A stretch of DNA of 64,000 bases from Enoplolaimus lenunculus (GCA_030248215.1 JASANG010003629.1:1-64000); one strand, 5' to 3'. Shown: positions 11,848-24,595, counted from the first letter of the stretch. The notes: generated by a model not told the origin, from the letters alone. A program made the numbers and translations.

Positions 11848-12000
11848 ATAAATTCCAGTGAGTTGATTTTAACTAATGAGTTGAATCACCAGTCTGAGTT
11901 AGGATTATCAGAACTCAAATTTAGTTATTCAACTTAATTTGAGTTAGCTGATCAACTGGCCCGGAATCAAATCAACTAAGAGCGAATTTTGTCTAATTAT
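11848..12000. mobile_element. GAGTTGATTTTAACTCAG repeat, left arm
   Basis: AATTCCAGTGAGTTGATTTT and AACTCAAATTTAGTTATTC belong to a dispersed family with inverted GAGTTGA/TCAACTC words. The mirror is 13690-13848; other copies are 30198-30380 and 37343-37599. Confidence 0.55.
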
Positions 12001-12399
12001 TTAGACGACATTAATATTTTAATAAAACACAGATATTTACTTAGTGACCTAAAGAATAGACGCTTCCCATTTTGAGTCCTTATCAATACCTTCAACTAAT
12101 TCGTAGTAACAAGAGTCCATAAGTCTCATTACCATCTATAACAAGACCTACGACTATTCCTAAACCGCTCATTCAGATACTCGGACAACCGAAGTTACGA
12201 TACGACAATAACCAAAATGTTCCATCAAGTCACTGTGCCAGAAGAATATAAACATGGAGGTTCTACTAACTTGACAGACTAAATAATAACCGTAGCGAAT
12301 ATACATGGGTTTGCAAATATCCTCTTCTCTCTATGCGTATAATCCTTTATCCAAACCATATACTTTATAGATTTTTACTCTTTAAAGTAAGTATGCCGG

Positions 12400-12592
12400 C
12401 CCTCATAATTAACCTCTTACTCTTCTCCTCTACCTAACTTTTATCTCTTTTTTTCTCCTACATTTTTGATCTTTTTTTTGTTTTTTTTTTTTTTATTTTT
12501 TTATATTTATTAATTTTATTTTTTTTTTTATTCACCAACCACACTCTTAACACCACACCTTTAGTTTTTAATAATTGGATAAAATTTAAGGA

Positions 12593-12675
<83 letters not shown>

Positions 12676-13100
12676 ATTGCGACAAAACTTCCGAAGCGAA
12701 GCGACGAGAAGCCAAACGCAACTTTAGCACTAATCACAAAATTATAATTATGACACCTGTTTGTGAAACTATGGCCGTAACCTTTCTTAATAGATTAATC
12801 CAGTGCCGGAGCAGACAAGGGTGCGCGCTCCCTCCAAACTCCAACGTAAAAAGAAAAAAGATGCATATTAAAACTTCGGCGGTTTTTGTTTCAACCGGTT
12901 ACGGTGATGTCCTTTACGGGTGGGCCCAACAAATGGGAGGCACAGCGGTGCTCTCCCCATGGATAAAGCGATTAAAAGTGTAATGTTTATTTTACCAGCT
13001 GCAATAATTATGTATGGATCTTTAATCAACTGACGCAACGATGCTGAATCTTCACCTTCCGTTTTAAGTACACGAGGTTGAAGAACAATAAATTGAAGAG
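12400..13100. other. Spacer at centre of the inverted repeat
   Basis: The roughly 0.7-kb segment between the arms holds T-rich low-complexity sequence (about 12470-12530), a TA dinucleotide tract (12597-12673), a dispersed-repeat fragment with the word GAAGCGAAGCGACGAGAAGC (about 12690-12745; related words at 310-350, 27195-27225 and 33205-33235), and one single-copy transporter exon on the minus strand (12996-13100). No other coding sequence is recognised. Confidence 0.75.
12597..12673. repeat. TA dinucleotide microsatellite
   Basis: About 38 uninterrupted TA units in the inverted-repeat spacer. An open frame runs through it only because TATATA encodes alternating Tyr and Ile. Confidence 0.97.
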
Positions 13101-16100
13101 CTACAAGCAAACTGGTCATGAATAATATGAGCGGCTCGGTACATACTTGACTTTAAAGCCAGTAACTCAAAAAAAATTCTATAAACAAGCTAATATGGTT
13201 TGGTCACATCCACACATCAAAGGATACTGTAATGACCCGCATAACAGAGAGAAGAAGTGATATTTTGCCTTTCCAAAAAACCCATGTTATATTCGCTCAC
13301 GGACTGTTATTTATTTTCAGTCTGTCAACAGTTAGTTAGACACTCAAGTCCCATGTTTTATATTCTTTCTTTTGGGCACAGTGACTTGATCGGGAACATT
13401 TTGGTTGATTGTCGTATCCGTTAATCTTTGCGGGTTGTCCGAGTATCTGAATGAGCGGTTTAGGACATAAGTCGCTATGGTCTTTGTTATAGATGGTAAT
13501 TACGACTTATGGACTCTTGTTACTAACGAATTCTAGTTAAAGATGCAGGCTCCTATTGATAAGGACTCAAAATGGGAAGCCGTCTTATTACCCCCTCTCT
13601 TATTAGGGTCACTACAGTAAATATCTGTTGTTACTTTTACTATAACAATATATAATACTAGTCGTCTACAAAAATACAATTTAGGCACAAAATTCGCTCT
13701 TAGTTGATTTGATTCCGGGCCAGTTGATCAGCTAACTCAAATTAAGTTGAATCAACTCACAATTCTGAGTTCTGATAATCCTAACTCAGACTGAGTGATT
13801 CAACTCATTCTGAGTTAAAATCAACTCACTGGAATTTACTGTGTAGAAGGATGGCTAAACAGTGACGTTTGATTGGTGTTCCAAAATGTTTCAAGTTTAC
13901 CAACATATGGCAATAAAATAATGTAGGTATAACTTCAAGTCTCATTCACACGTGCAAGTATTTACAGCAAAAACTTGCACGTGCAACTCGTTCGCACAAG
14001 TATGGGCACAAAGCAGCTTTGAAGTTCATGCAGCTGCAAATTATTCACTGGAATTCATGCTACTTTATTTAAAGCCCTATTCATAAGCGCAGGTTTTTGC
14101 TGCGAGAACTTGCAGCTGCAACTTGCATTTTCAAGTTTTGTCCAAAATCCCGTTCGAAAAAGTTTCACCTGCTTAAAATTCATTAAAAATCAAAGCTAGG
14201 AATTTAGTTCACATGTGTGAACAACCATGCATGTTCACTGAATTTATCTCAGCCGTTTTCTCATTGGCCGATGAAAAAATGCAAGTTCTGCGTGCAGTTT
14301 TCAGAGGCAAGTTCTTGTAGTAAAAACTTGCACGTGGGTATATTCGCTCCTGTAAACGCAGTTACAAGTCGCATGAATTTCTTGCGCCTGCAGTTTGATT
14401 GATCAATCGGAATGTTCCTTTGATAATACTTGCAAATTTCTTGCACCTGTAGTTTGATTGGTCATTCGGAATGTTCCTTTGAAAATACTTCCAGCTGCAA
14501 GTTCTCGCAGCAAAAACTTGCATGCGTGTATGGGGCTTTAGAATTTTTCAAAAGTTAACGCATTCTATGCAGCTTTACTCATTTTTCAAGCAGTCTTAAT
14601 ATCATTTATGGTTATACTTAAGTTTTACACAAAACGAATAAACACCAAATGTCATCCATAGTCATAAAACAAGAAAAAATAGTTTTGCTTTATATTAAGG
14701 AGGCACCTCAGTCTTTAATTTCAATTAAACCAAGCCATATATGCGTGAACTGCTAATCTGTAATATACCAATTTTATTCAGCAACATCAGTATTTATTTC
14801 TTTTAAGTTTGCTTTTAAAAACGACAAAATGATTAAGTGATTACTAAGCACGTTCTTAAGTACATCGTACATAAGTAGGGTTTCGGAAACTCAGCCATTA
14901 TATGATATTCGCATAAATGATTCACAGTAAGAGTAGAACGGCGCATAAATATGAAACAAAAGTAGACTCAGCTACCATGGCCACAATGTGAACCTAACTT
15001 ACATCCGTCGATCAACGCCAAAAGAGCAAGTAACAAAAACGGCAGTTCTTTGCCGTGTGATATCTGATACATAACGCCTCCGAATGGCGGTCCAACCATT
15101 ACGCCTAAAGCCAAGCCACCAAGTGCAAAACCCATCGCTGCGCCTCGTTCTTGATCATCAGGATACCGATCGGCAATCATCCCCATGCCTAAAGCAATTA
15201 ATATTAAGTCTACTAATGGTAATAGATTTATGGATTTTTTATGCTTCTAATTTATTGACGTAATGCAGCTTGTTTTGAACTATTTTTCAAGATGACAAAA
15301 TGTTACAAGATTTACGACTGTTAATCATTCGTATGAATATTTTCGATTTCATCTCAATTCTAATTTTAATCTAACACTCGTACTACCAGTCTTTCAATTG
15401 GGCCAATGTAAAGAACAGGGACGGAACAGTAGTATATACATGGTCCTTAACGTAAGCCTAAGTCTAAACCTAAGCCGAACAATAAGCATAGTCATAAGCC
15501 TAAACTTGTACGACCACGTAACCTAGGTTTCATTTTAAAATGCAACTAAATTATATATTGATGATTACTTTCTCTCAGGGGCCGTTTCGCTTTTACAAAT
15601 TTAACCGTTCAAAAAATTTCAACTTACCTAAAACATTTGAAAGTTTAAAATTGTGTTCTAATACCATGACAATTTTAAACACAGTAACTTTACAAATATC
15701 TAATAAAACTGTTGTGTACGTTTTAAACCGAACAGCTTACCGGATGTACTAGTACACGCAGATCCGATTCCTTGAAATGTTCGCGCTAGAAATAGCACAC
15801 CGTACGATGAACCGAACGCAAAGACTGAAAAAAAAATAAATGAAAAATTACTGGGGGAAATGAAATTCAGTATTCAATAAGAAACACTGCCAAATTTTGA
15901 AACTCCAAAAACACATTCCTTGCTCTCTGAAAACCACCACTGTATCGACCACTGATGATAAATCCGAAACGAGTTAATTACCACACAGCTCAAGGTTTAG
16001 TACTGTTTACCACACTGCAAAAACTGGTCAGTCAAATTGACTGTCTCCGAAATAGGGTTAACGGACTACACAAACTGAGCCAAAATCGACTCAGCCAGAG

Positions 16101-19100
16101 TCAAACGTACGGCTCAGTGAGTTTTACTCTGGCGGAGTCGAATTTGACACAGTTTGTATAGTCCCGTAGAATCCGATTTCGCAGAGAGTCCAATTAACTC
16201 TCCATTTTTGCAGTACACTAAAAGCGTGTTCTGGTAACTTGGTATATTAACTGTGACCGGCCCAGGTGCCAAGCCCCGGAGCTATCTCTAATATATATAA
16301 TGGCTTGCTTACTTATTGTTGAAAAGAACATTATCAAAAACCCAGTGAACATAGGAATGGTATATCCGATTCTGAAAACAAGATATCGATATTAATTATT
16401 GCCGTTTTGGTATTAAAAGTCGAAACAAACCAGACGAGTTAAGTATACGAATTAATTTTAACAAAATAACCCTTTGCCAATTTCGACTGTTGCTAAAATG
16501 TTTTGGTTAGCGTGTTGCTTCAATTTGTTTAAACTCTAGGTTTAACAGACAAACCGTTTACTAATCAGGTGTTCATCTTTTTAATAGGTTCTGAGGGGGT
16601 TAAACGGACAAGCCGGTTACGAAGCAGTGGTGCATCTTTTTAGGTTCTGAGGTGGTGAAACGGATAAGCCGGTTACGATGCAGGTGTTCTCCTTTTTAGG
16701 TTCTGAGGTGGTGAAACGGATAAGCCAGTTACGATGCAGGTGTTCTCCTTTTTAGGTTCTGAGGTGGTGAAACGGACAAGCCGGTCGAAGCAGGCGTTCA
16801 TCTTTTTAGGTTCTGAGGTGGTGAAACGGATAAGCCAGTTACGATGCAGGTGTTCTCCTTTTTAGGTTCTGAGGTGGTGAAACGGACAAGCCGGTCGAAG
16901 CAGGCGTTCATCTTTTTTGGTTCTGAGGGGGTGAAACGGATAAGCCGGTTACGATGCAGGTGTTCTCCTTTTTAGGTTCTGAGGTGGTGAAACGGACAAG
17001 CCGGTCGAAGCAGGCGTTCATCTTTTTTGGTTCTGAGGGGGTGAAACGGATAAGCCGGTTACGATGCAGGTGTTCTCCTTTTTAGGTTCTGAGGTGGTGA
17101 AACGGATAAGCCAGTTACGATGCAGGTGTTCTCCTTTTTAGGTTCTGAGGTGGTGAAACGGACAAGCCGGTCGAAGCAGGCGTTCATCTTTTTAGGTTCT
17201 GAGGTGGTGAAACGGATAAGCCAGTTACGATGCAGGTGTTCTCCTTTTTAGGTTCTGAGGTGGTGAAACGGACAAGCCGGTCGAAGCAGGCGTTCATCTT
17301 TTTTGGTTCTGAGGGGGTGAAACGGATAAGCCGGTTACGATGCAGGTGTTCTCCTTTTTAGGTTCTGAGGTGGTGAAACGGACAAGCCGGTTGAAGCAGG
17401 CGTTCATCTTTTTTGGTTCTGAGGGGGTGAAACGGATAAGCCGGTTACGATGCAGGTGTTCATCTTTTTAGGTTCTGAAAGGTGTGAAACGATTTAAATC
17501 CTTCTCACATAGGGTTGACTATGGGCAACTCAGCGCAGTGTATATACGTTAAATAATATATATCGCACAGTGTTTAGCAATTGCAACACGTATACATAGT
17601 ACTAAATGACCACAAGACGTGACAGCCCCATCGAGCTCGAGCGTCGAGCTTCTATAGCTGAGTGGTGATGGTAAACGCCTCCCACTCCAGTCACTGGAGT
17701 TCGAATCCTAGCATAACTGTAGGTCTCAGATGAAATGGAAAATATTCATGTGATAAAAGGGTTAATTTAATAAATATTGCATGCCTTGCGACAGGAATTA
17801 ATTAAATTCAGGTCTGTAGCAAGAACATTAACCGTGCGGTGGTAGCTAAATTTTTCAGGATGGGCATGCATGCGAGTCTATAGTCAGACGGCGGCCGCCA
17901 GGGGGTGGGGGCTATTAGCCACCGTTTGAAAAATTTTGCCTCGCTTAGAAAATGTAACATCCTTGCTTGTAAAGTCACCAAAACTCCTTGTATGTCCATC
18001 CCGAAAAATGTTAGCTCCCCAAGCAAGGTGAACTGGCTATGGGTCTGCATGCAATGATTTCAGGTAACTTGCAAGTGAAATTGAAAAATTTGTATGGAAG
18101 AAGCAACGCTTTTCTAGCGTGAGCGCCTCTGGTCATGTTGATGCTTGCCGGCCCTTTAAACCGCAATATCTGCATGAATCTGCCAGCTAAGATACGTTAG
18201 CCACAAACAAAGCGCATACAGCTAAAAGGGTTGTGGGCTTTTACTGTGAAAGTTTGCATTGCCTAGTTGTTGCTGCAACATCTACTGTAGGCTTAGACTT
18301 AGGCTTAGGCTTTACGCAAAGTTCAAGAAACAACCGGTTACGTACCGATGTGTCAACGGCCCAACAAATGGATTCGTTATCAATTGCAGCATTGCTTTCG
18401 ACCCAAACATTACACCAACTTCAATGTTTTCAGATCGAAGCTGTTCGATTTGCATCGACCGGTTCAGTTCATGAACCTAAACATAATTCCCAATTTATAG
18501 AATAGGGCCGTAACAGTAGTATAAGCATATAACTAAACCTAATCCTAAGCCGAAACGTATTACAATGAGCTAATACATAAACGTATTAGCCTAAGCAAAA
18601 AATAGTTTAAAGCTTAAGCTTATCCTATTGCAGTTTCGCAGAGAAACGTTCCGTCCCGGATCACATTGGGACATTCGAAACACAGTTTTTTCGCTATAAT
18701 TATGCATAATTTACAACAACATGAGTTCATCAGATAATGTTTTGAGGTTTTCAATACTATGACAATCGGGTATTGTACACACTGGCCCACATTTAATATA
18801 AATGCTTAGGCTCATGCTTAGGTTTAGGCTCAGTTATAGTAAATGGCTTAGGCAAAAGCTCAAACAACGGTTTGGCGTTTACGCGTAGGTACGCATTTGA
18901 CCCAAGCGTAAATGCGGACCGACGAACCATTTATCGTGAAGCGAATTGCTCGCTGCACGCCATAAACAAATACACGACCCAAGCGTACTTCTGCGGTAAA
19001 ATGACAATTTTTAAATTTAATAGTTTGTTTTCTATTGTGGCATTGTTGAAGCTTACACGGTTTGCACGATTCATATTCGAAGTACTAGATTACACTCGTG

Positions 19101-22100
19101 TCAAGCATGCTACCACTACACCATATGGTCGATTGCAACAATTTCATATTTCGGTATAAAAGAGCACTTGTATGTTAACCATTTTTGCTTTTACATACAC
19201 TTACTGTGCACATATACCGACAGCCATAAATGAAAGTTAAATGGAAAATAATTGTTTCTTTAAACGTTCTTCAACGATTCATTTAACTGGCTTGTGCTTG
19301 GCTGTTGGGCAATGAAGAAGATATCCGTACAGGACCGTAAAATTTTCTAGAAGGCCAAAATTTTTCCAGCGGGGGGGGGCTGAGCCCGCTCGCCCCCCCC
19401 CCTTGACAACAGGCCCGTATCAGTAGAGCGTTGAAATTAAATTTAAGAAAAGCACGGGTGGTGCGTTCATTGGCTCGAGCACGAGCCTCTCACCGAGCGG
19501 CGAGCGAACGGTCCGCAGCCACCCCCAAATTAAGTGTATTGTCAGAAAGAGATACGGCCTTGTATTGAATAATTGTTAACGATTTGACAATTCTATCGCT
19601 TTGTGATGGAATTTTGGTCAGTTTTCAACAGCCAGCCACGTCCAGCAAACATTTGAAATTTCATCTATATCAGCTCAGTCGTATGAAGATTTCAACTGCC
19701 GATTTTATATGCGCTCGTTTGCACAATAGCGAATAAAGCATTTGCTACCCCCTCGCCCCGTTTTTAAAGCGCGTTCTACAGAACAGCTATTAATACATCG
19801 AATTCGGGCCCCAAGCCTGAGATCAAGACGAAGGGGCCCCATGAGTGGGCTTAGTTTTCTTTTGAAGAAACTTTAGCCTGTTCCTAGAAAACTTTCAACC
19901 AACCTTGCAATCCATATGTAGTCCTTGCATGTTTCAGCTGAAAAATTATCAGCCCCCAAGCGTGTTGAGCTGACTACGGGCCTACTATTTAAATTGCCGA
20001 TGTATAGAACAGGGCCGGAACGTTTCCCGGCGGAACTGTAATACGCTTACGCTTTATACTATTTTTTGCTTACGCTTACGCTTAGGCTTGGGCTTAGGAA
20101 TATGCTTATACTACTGTTCCGGCCCTACATTGGCCATTTAAATTATCGCTCAAACGGCTTACATGCTGTTTATTTTGTCGACCAAGTTGATGCTGTTCGC
20201 GACTCTTTCCACCTCCGTTGCCTTCAATATCTGCTCCAGCGTACGTGTCACTGAACGGATCACGAAAATCATCACCGGGTTTTTGTGTAAAATCAGCCAA
20301 TTCAAGCTTATTGTCGTCGTAAGTTTTCGATTTTGATGGCGTTCCCCATCCGCGTTTACTGCGTTCTTGTATCAGTGTCGGCGTAAATTCATACGAAGCT
20401 GTTTCGCGGCTACGCTGCGCGAACATTTGTTCACTGGTTGAAAATTGTTCGTTCTGAAAACAATTTATCAGCGTTTATACTTAGTGCACCCGCCCCCCGT
20501 ACCTCAAAATGCGGGGAACCCCTCGGATTGAAGGGAATTGTTACACAATTTAAAATTCAAAATTTTCACATTAATAAGTTTTCAATTTGTCCTTAAGGCA
20601 AAACTCTCAATCTGTCGCCAAACGCTAAAATTAGCTGTGTTTACACTCGCAAGTGCCTGAGACTATAATCATGATGTATTCATTTAGAAAAGTTGCTATA
20701 TTTCTTGATTTGAAGGGCACTCCCTAGGGCTTTGAAAAGAGTCGCTCACAAACTTGTCACTCCACCACTATCCATGTATTGTTGACACATGGTGGGATAT
20801 GGGGCAGGATATTTCCACACTGCAAAAAATGGTGAGTCAAATTGACTCTGTGAAAAATAGGCTTTTCGGGACTACACAAACTGAGTTCAAATTCAACTCC
20901 GCCAGAGCCGAATTCGACCCGCTGAATCCTATTTCGGACAGAGTCAATTTGACTAACCATTTTATTGCAGTGTAGTATTTTATAAAAAAACATGACTGTT
21001 TGTTTACTTTTAATTGGTTCCAGCAAAAAGTTGGTTGTTGCATATGATACTGCGCCAGTTATGTTCTGCACTCACAGTTTTACACAGAACCTTTGTAAAA
21101 GGTGTATCATCGCAAAAATTATGGCAATCAACTTTAAAATAAAAATTGAAATTTAAAAACTAAAAAATTAATAAATTTCACTTTACTTTTGAATTAAATC
21201 GTCGACTTAAATTTGGAACGTCCACATACGCATTGATCGAACGATGTTCGCGAAATGTGCTTCTACGATGCTGAAATGGTCATTTTTATTGCAACCGTTT
21301 GGCTTTTGTACAGTCCTCTCCACAGGATATGGCGCACTGTAGTGACCTGAATAAGAGGGGGGTTGATATTTATTTGGCCTCTCCAGAAGGTATCCCCCTT
21401 GTTATTCGGTTACAGACAGTTATTTGTTTTTAACCCACGCTCCGTCGCCTTTCGTTACTGATATATCCGGTGCTGCAATTATCTGTTGAATTAAACGTTT
21501 GTTTTGTGTCAATAGCTTGAGCGATAATACAAGGTTATACTTAGGAATGTACTTTCAAAATGTAAGTTACGCTTTAAAGTTTCGAACTCAATTGATTTGG
21601 TCCTGGAGTCATTTATGCGCTATAATTAGGGTTATTTGACATTTATGCACTCTAATTAGGGTTTAGGGACTCTATCCGCTTACGGACTCTTATTAGTGAT
21701 ACGAAGTCCTATTGATTGGGTCTCAAAAGGGGGCCCCCTCTTATTACCCCTCCCCCTCTTATTCTGGTCAATACAGTAGGCTTAGATTGCCCAAAAGGCT
21801 TCTCTTAGCCTAAGACTGAGCCTTGATCAAGCGGAAGGAAGTGTATAACGGCCAACAGATTAATCACAAGCAGGATGCAAATGGAATTAAAAAGACTTGA
21901 AACGGAACCGGAAAGCGAAAATAGTAACGAATTTGTTACCGGAACTAAGTTTTATGCCGTTGCTTAGTTTACGTTAACCCGGCACGTCGCGAAAAGAATT
22001 GTCAGGGGGTTCGGGACCACGAAGAAAAACTTTTCAGCCTTCTACAAAAGTATTGGTTTTGCTTGTAAATACTACGAAATCGCATATATAGCCTACGTGA

Positions 22101-24595
22101 ATTTTGTTAATGCAATGAGCCAAACTTGAAGCAAACCGGTAACTATCACTTTAAACTCCATAAAAGCACTGAGTCCAATGCATTTGTAAACCAAATCATG
22201 TATGATGTAAAAAAGCTGGCATTTAAATTTATCAACTACAGTCAATCCTTTATGGTGACATTTTCAGCGTGTAATCAATTGGGTTTTCAAGCTTACTCCA
22301 GGGCTAATAATATAGTGCAATTTCAATATTTGCTCAAAATTTGCTTTCAATATTCGGCCAATGTTATTGCAAAGGGCGTAACAGTAGATTAAGGGTATTC
22401 TTAAGCTTAACCTTAAGCCTAATCCTAAGCCTAAGCAAGAAATGTAAACTGGAATCTAAACTTACTCTTTTATAGACCCACCAAAAACCTGGACGCTAAG
22501 CCTAAGCCTGAGCCTAAGTAAAAAATGTAAACTGGAATCTAAACCTACTCTTTTATAGACTCACCAAAAACCTGGACGCTCCTTAAAGTAACATGGGCCA
22601 TTCAATAATCAAAGCGTTCTCTTACCGCTGTTCCGCTTGACGAATCAGTTTCGTATGCACTTTCGAGCGTTGAATTTGGATGTTGTAGTTGAAACAAATA
22701 TGACGGAACAATTGGCACTGAAAACAGTCACAGGACGAATATGATTAACCTGTATTTAAATGTTTTCTATTGATACCATTTGACGGCGGAATTTGAAATC
22801 TTATACCTGTATCCTTTGTTAGGTATTAATGCGGTTTGAAAGATAGTGTCACAAATTTTCAAAATCAAGTAAACTTTTACGTGTGTGGTTGTGAATGAAC
22901 GTTAAATTTTCAACCTTGTTTGTATTAAGTTATCGAAAACCCTTGTATGCCCGTCCTAAAAACATTTTAGTCCGCACTAGCAAGGCGAGCTGGCTACGGG
23001 CTTGGAGGGGTTGGGCTGAGAGAGAAATTAAACGGATAATGTAGGGCGTACACGCAGCGCAACACAGAAAATCTGAAACAACTGAAACTGAATTCCTATT
23101 AGCAGTTTTGGAATTTTTGATATTGCAAAAGTTTCTGTATGTTTTTAATACGAAAATATTTTCATATTGAAATGTACCATAATTGTGATGTATTCGAATT
23201 CAAACCTTAACAAATACTCTGTTTTGACAGTTTTTGAAAATTTTGAACGTAAGTTAAGAAAACTTCTGGACGTGTCTCTATCAGGAATACTATGACATTA
23301 GTCTGTTAAACGTTGCTGCGCCAACTATAGTTGAAAGTCGGGGCCCATGTAAACATCAGGGGCGGAACGTTTTTCTATGAGACTAGAAAAGAGTAAGCTT
23401 AAGCTTTAGACTAATTTTTTGTTTGGCTTAATAGGCTTAGGCATAGGTTTAGGAATATGCTCATTCTTACGCTTCGGCTTAGGCTTAGGATTTGGCTTAG
23501 GCTTAAGAATATGTTTATAATGCTGTTCCGCTCCTGTTCTTTACATTGACCGTTGAAAGTGAGAAACCGCAACACCGTCACTGTGGTTACACGAATGAAT
23601 AAAATTGACCACAAGTGGAAATTATATTTTTTTTATTTCTGGATGGTCAAATTCATAAAAACTTCAACGTTTTTGTACAAAAAACACATGAGTATAAAAG
23701 TATTAAGGCGGTTAATATCTTTATTTGGGCATATACAATTCCGGATAGCTTTTATATTTGGTTCACTAGAAATAAAATCGCCAGTGTATGCAACAGGACA
23801 GCAAAAGAACTATAGGCATATTTCTAAGCCTGTCTAAGCCTAAACGTAAGAATGAGTTTTATACCTAAGCCTAAACCTAAGCTGAAAAAATGGTCTAAAG
23901 TTTAAGCTAATACACTCTATTCCATTGTGCAGAGAAGCGTTCCGTCCCTGACCTCTATATGGGTCAATAAATAATTGTATATAAATCAATGTTTTCTACA
24001 AAAAAGGTTAGCGTCGCAAATATTGCAACCACTGTGACCAGGATTTATTAAAACTACAAACACGTATAAAACCGGTTTGTACTCTCTAAAAACTTAAACT
24101 TAAATTATAGCTTAACTAAACTTGAATATAAGTTTAATAAAACTCAAATGGGCTGGGCGGACTAACTATTAACTGGAAATTTAAGCTTTACTTAAACTAA
24201 CATATTTTTAACTTTACACACGAGTTTAATTAAACTTATTTTTGGTTTAAGTAAAACAAATCAAGCTCAGAAATTATGTTTATCTAAGAGTTCACTAAGT
24301 TTAGCTTAAACTAAAAATACAAAAGATTTTAAATTAGTTAAAGTGTAAACCAACCTGTTAGTTCAGTTAATCTAGAAAGTTAGTTTAATACTGTTGGATT
24401 ACCTTAAGCATAAATCAAGCTTGTTTAAGCTATCAGAGAGTATATATACAGAATTCAATTTGTAAATTTAAGCTTACCGACTGCAGTAAGAAGCATATTG
24501 TCCAAAAACAACGCGATATAAACGATAAAAATGAGAAATTTTCTAGACTGACGGCATTTTTCAACCCACGCTGCATTTTGCAGCCAGGTCAACAT
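12996..24595 (-). CDS. SLC18-type vesicular amine transporter, 5' eight exons (VMAT/VAChT-like), partial
   Basis: Proton-coupled major facilitator that loads monoamines or acetylcholine into secretory vesicles. Minus-strand exons in order: 24478-24595 (ATG at 24595), 22626-22717, 20163-20453, 18346-18440, 16313-16371, 15741-15824, 15003-15188, 12996-13100. All have GT/AG borders and matching phases, giving 343 codons. Visible features are TM1 with the family aspartate ([11 protein letters not shown]), [10 protein letters not shown] after TM1, an N-glycosylation sequon (NST) and a long hydrophilic luminal loop encoded mostly by exon 3, then [15 protein letters not shown] (MFS motif A), [12 protein letters not shown] in TM4, and [15 protein letters not shown] (antiporter motif C, TM5). 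The last exon has VLQP and [12 protein letters not shown], which precede TM7 in VMATs. Family length is about 500 residues; exons for TM7-12 are absent, because the sequence turns into the mirror arm downstream. Family assignment is firm; VMAT versus VAChT is not, although VMAT fits better. Confidence 0.9.
13227..13617. mobile_element. CTGTAGTGACCCGAATAAGAG MITE at inner end of right arm
   Basis: Ends CTGTAATGACCCGCATAACA and CTTATTAGGGTCACTACAG, with TA on both sides. The left-arm partner (about 12046-12350) has the same order of motifs but many small deletions. Confidence 0.65.
13690..13848. mobile_element. GAGTTGATTTTAACTCAG repeat, right arm
   Basis: Ends with ATCAACTCACTGGAATTTAC followed by TGTG, as in the 37343-37599 copy. 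The left half is shortened. Confidence 0.55.
14080..14535. mobile_element. GCAAGTTTTTGCTGCGAGAAC foldback-like element, right arm
   Basis: Right-arm copies of the same repeat. GAACTTGCAGCTGCAACTTG and CAAGTTCTCGCAGCAAAAAC are inverted with respect to each other across the segment. Confidence 0.5.
16012..16216. mobile_element. Foldback MITE (CACTGCAAAAAATGG family), right arm
   Basis: Mirror of 9520-9722. Ends ACACTGCAAAAACTGG and CCATTTTTGCAGTACAC; central hairpin around CTCAGCCAGAGTC and ACTCTGGCGGAGTCG. Confidence 0.7.
16588..17487. repeat. Minisatellite, ~55-bp units, right arm (about 17 units)
   Basis: GGTTCTGAGGTGGTGAAACG recurs 17 times. Two unit types, one of about 56 bp with GTTACGATGCAGGTGTTC and one of about 54 bp with GGTCGAAGCAGGCGTTC, mostly alternate, giving a higher-order dimer of about 110 bp. 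Unit lengths vary and there are no non-repeat spacers, so this is not a CRISPR-like array. Confidence 0.92.
17498..17761. mobile_element. TTAA-flanked tRNA-like MITE, right arm copy 2
   Basis: Mirror of 8477-8735, with TTAA at 17494-17497 and 17762-17765. The pol III-like A box (TAGCTGAGTGG) and B box (AGTTCGAATCC) both lie on the plus strand. Confidence 0.7.
20817..20974. mobile_element. Foldback MITE (CACTGCAAAAAATGG family), right arm
   Basis: Ends CACACTGCAAAAAATGG and CCATTTTATTGCAGTGT, with GTGAGTCAAATTGACTC inside. It is internally self-complementary over most of its length. Confidence 0.7.
21337..21776. mobile_element. CTGTAGTGACCCGAATAAGAG MITE, right arm
   Basis: Inverted ends CTGTAGTGACCTGAATAAGA and CTTATTCTGGTCAATACAG, with the shared GTACTTTCAAAATGTAAG and CTCTATCCGCTTACGGACTC motifs inside. 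Confidence 0.7.
22350..22602. mobile_element. GGCC-ended MITE, right arm mirror copy
   Basis: Mirror of 4290-4538: CGGCCAATGTTATTGCAAAG at one end, AAGTAACATGGGCC at the other, with two tandem sub-blocks and CCTAAGCC tracts between. Confidence 0.6.

Larger units (their letters stand above)
1..12400 (+). repeat. Left arm of giant inverted repeat
   Basis: This arm reads as the reverse complement of about 13100-26912. Paired landmarks: 1 with 26912, exon 2290-2407 with 24478-24595, exon 4175-4266 with 22626-22717, exon 7802-7896 with 18346-18440, exon 10551-10732 with 15003-15188, and about 12060 with 13580. The left arm is about 1.3 kb shorter. The largest differences are a missing block around transporter exon 3 (6241-6395 against about 19855-20540), a shorter minisatellite (8752-9175 against 16588-17487), and a block at right-arm about 25140-25280 that is absent here. 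Similarity is high around 10.2-11 kb and falls sharply from about 12.0 kb inward, mostly through small deletions. The arm may continue beyond the window start. Confidence 0.93.

Noticed and set aside
12458-12730. Open frame through the TA microsatellite
   Set aside because: An alternating Tyr/Ile product of a simple repeat.
16588-17487. CRISPR-like regular repeats
   Set aside because: Animal intron, units abut directly with no unique spacers, no cas genes; a minisatellite.
20066-20254. Plus-strand open frame over 20066-20254
   Set aside because: Antisense shadow of transporter exon 3 and of a TTAGGC-core MITE.
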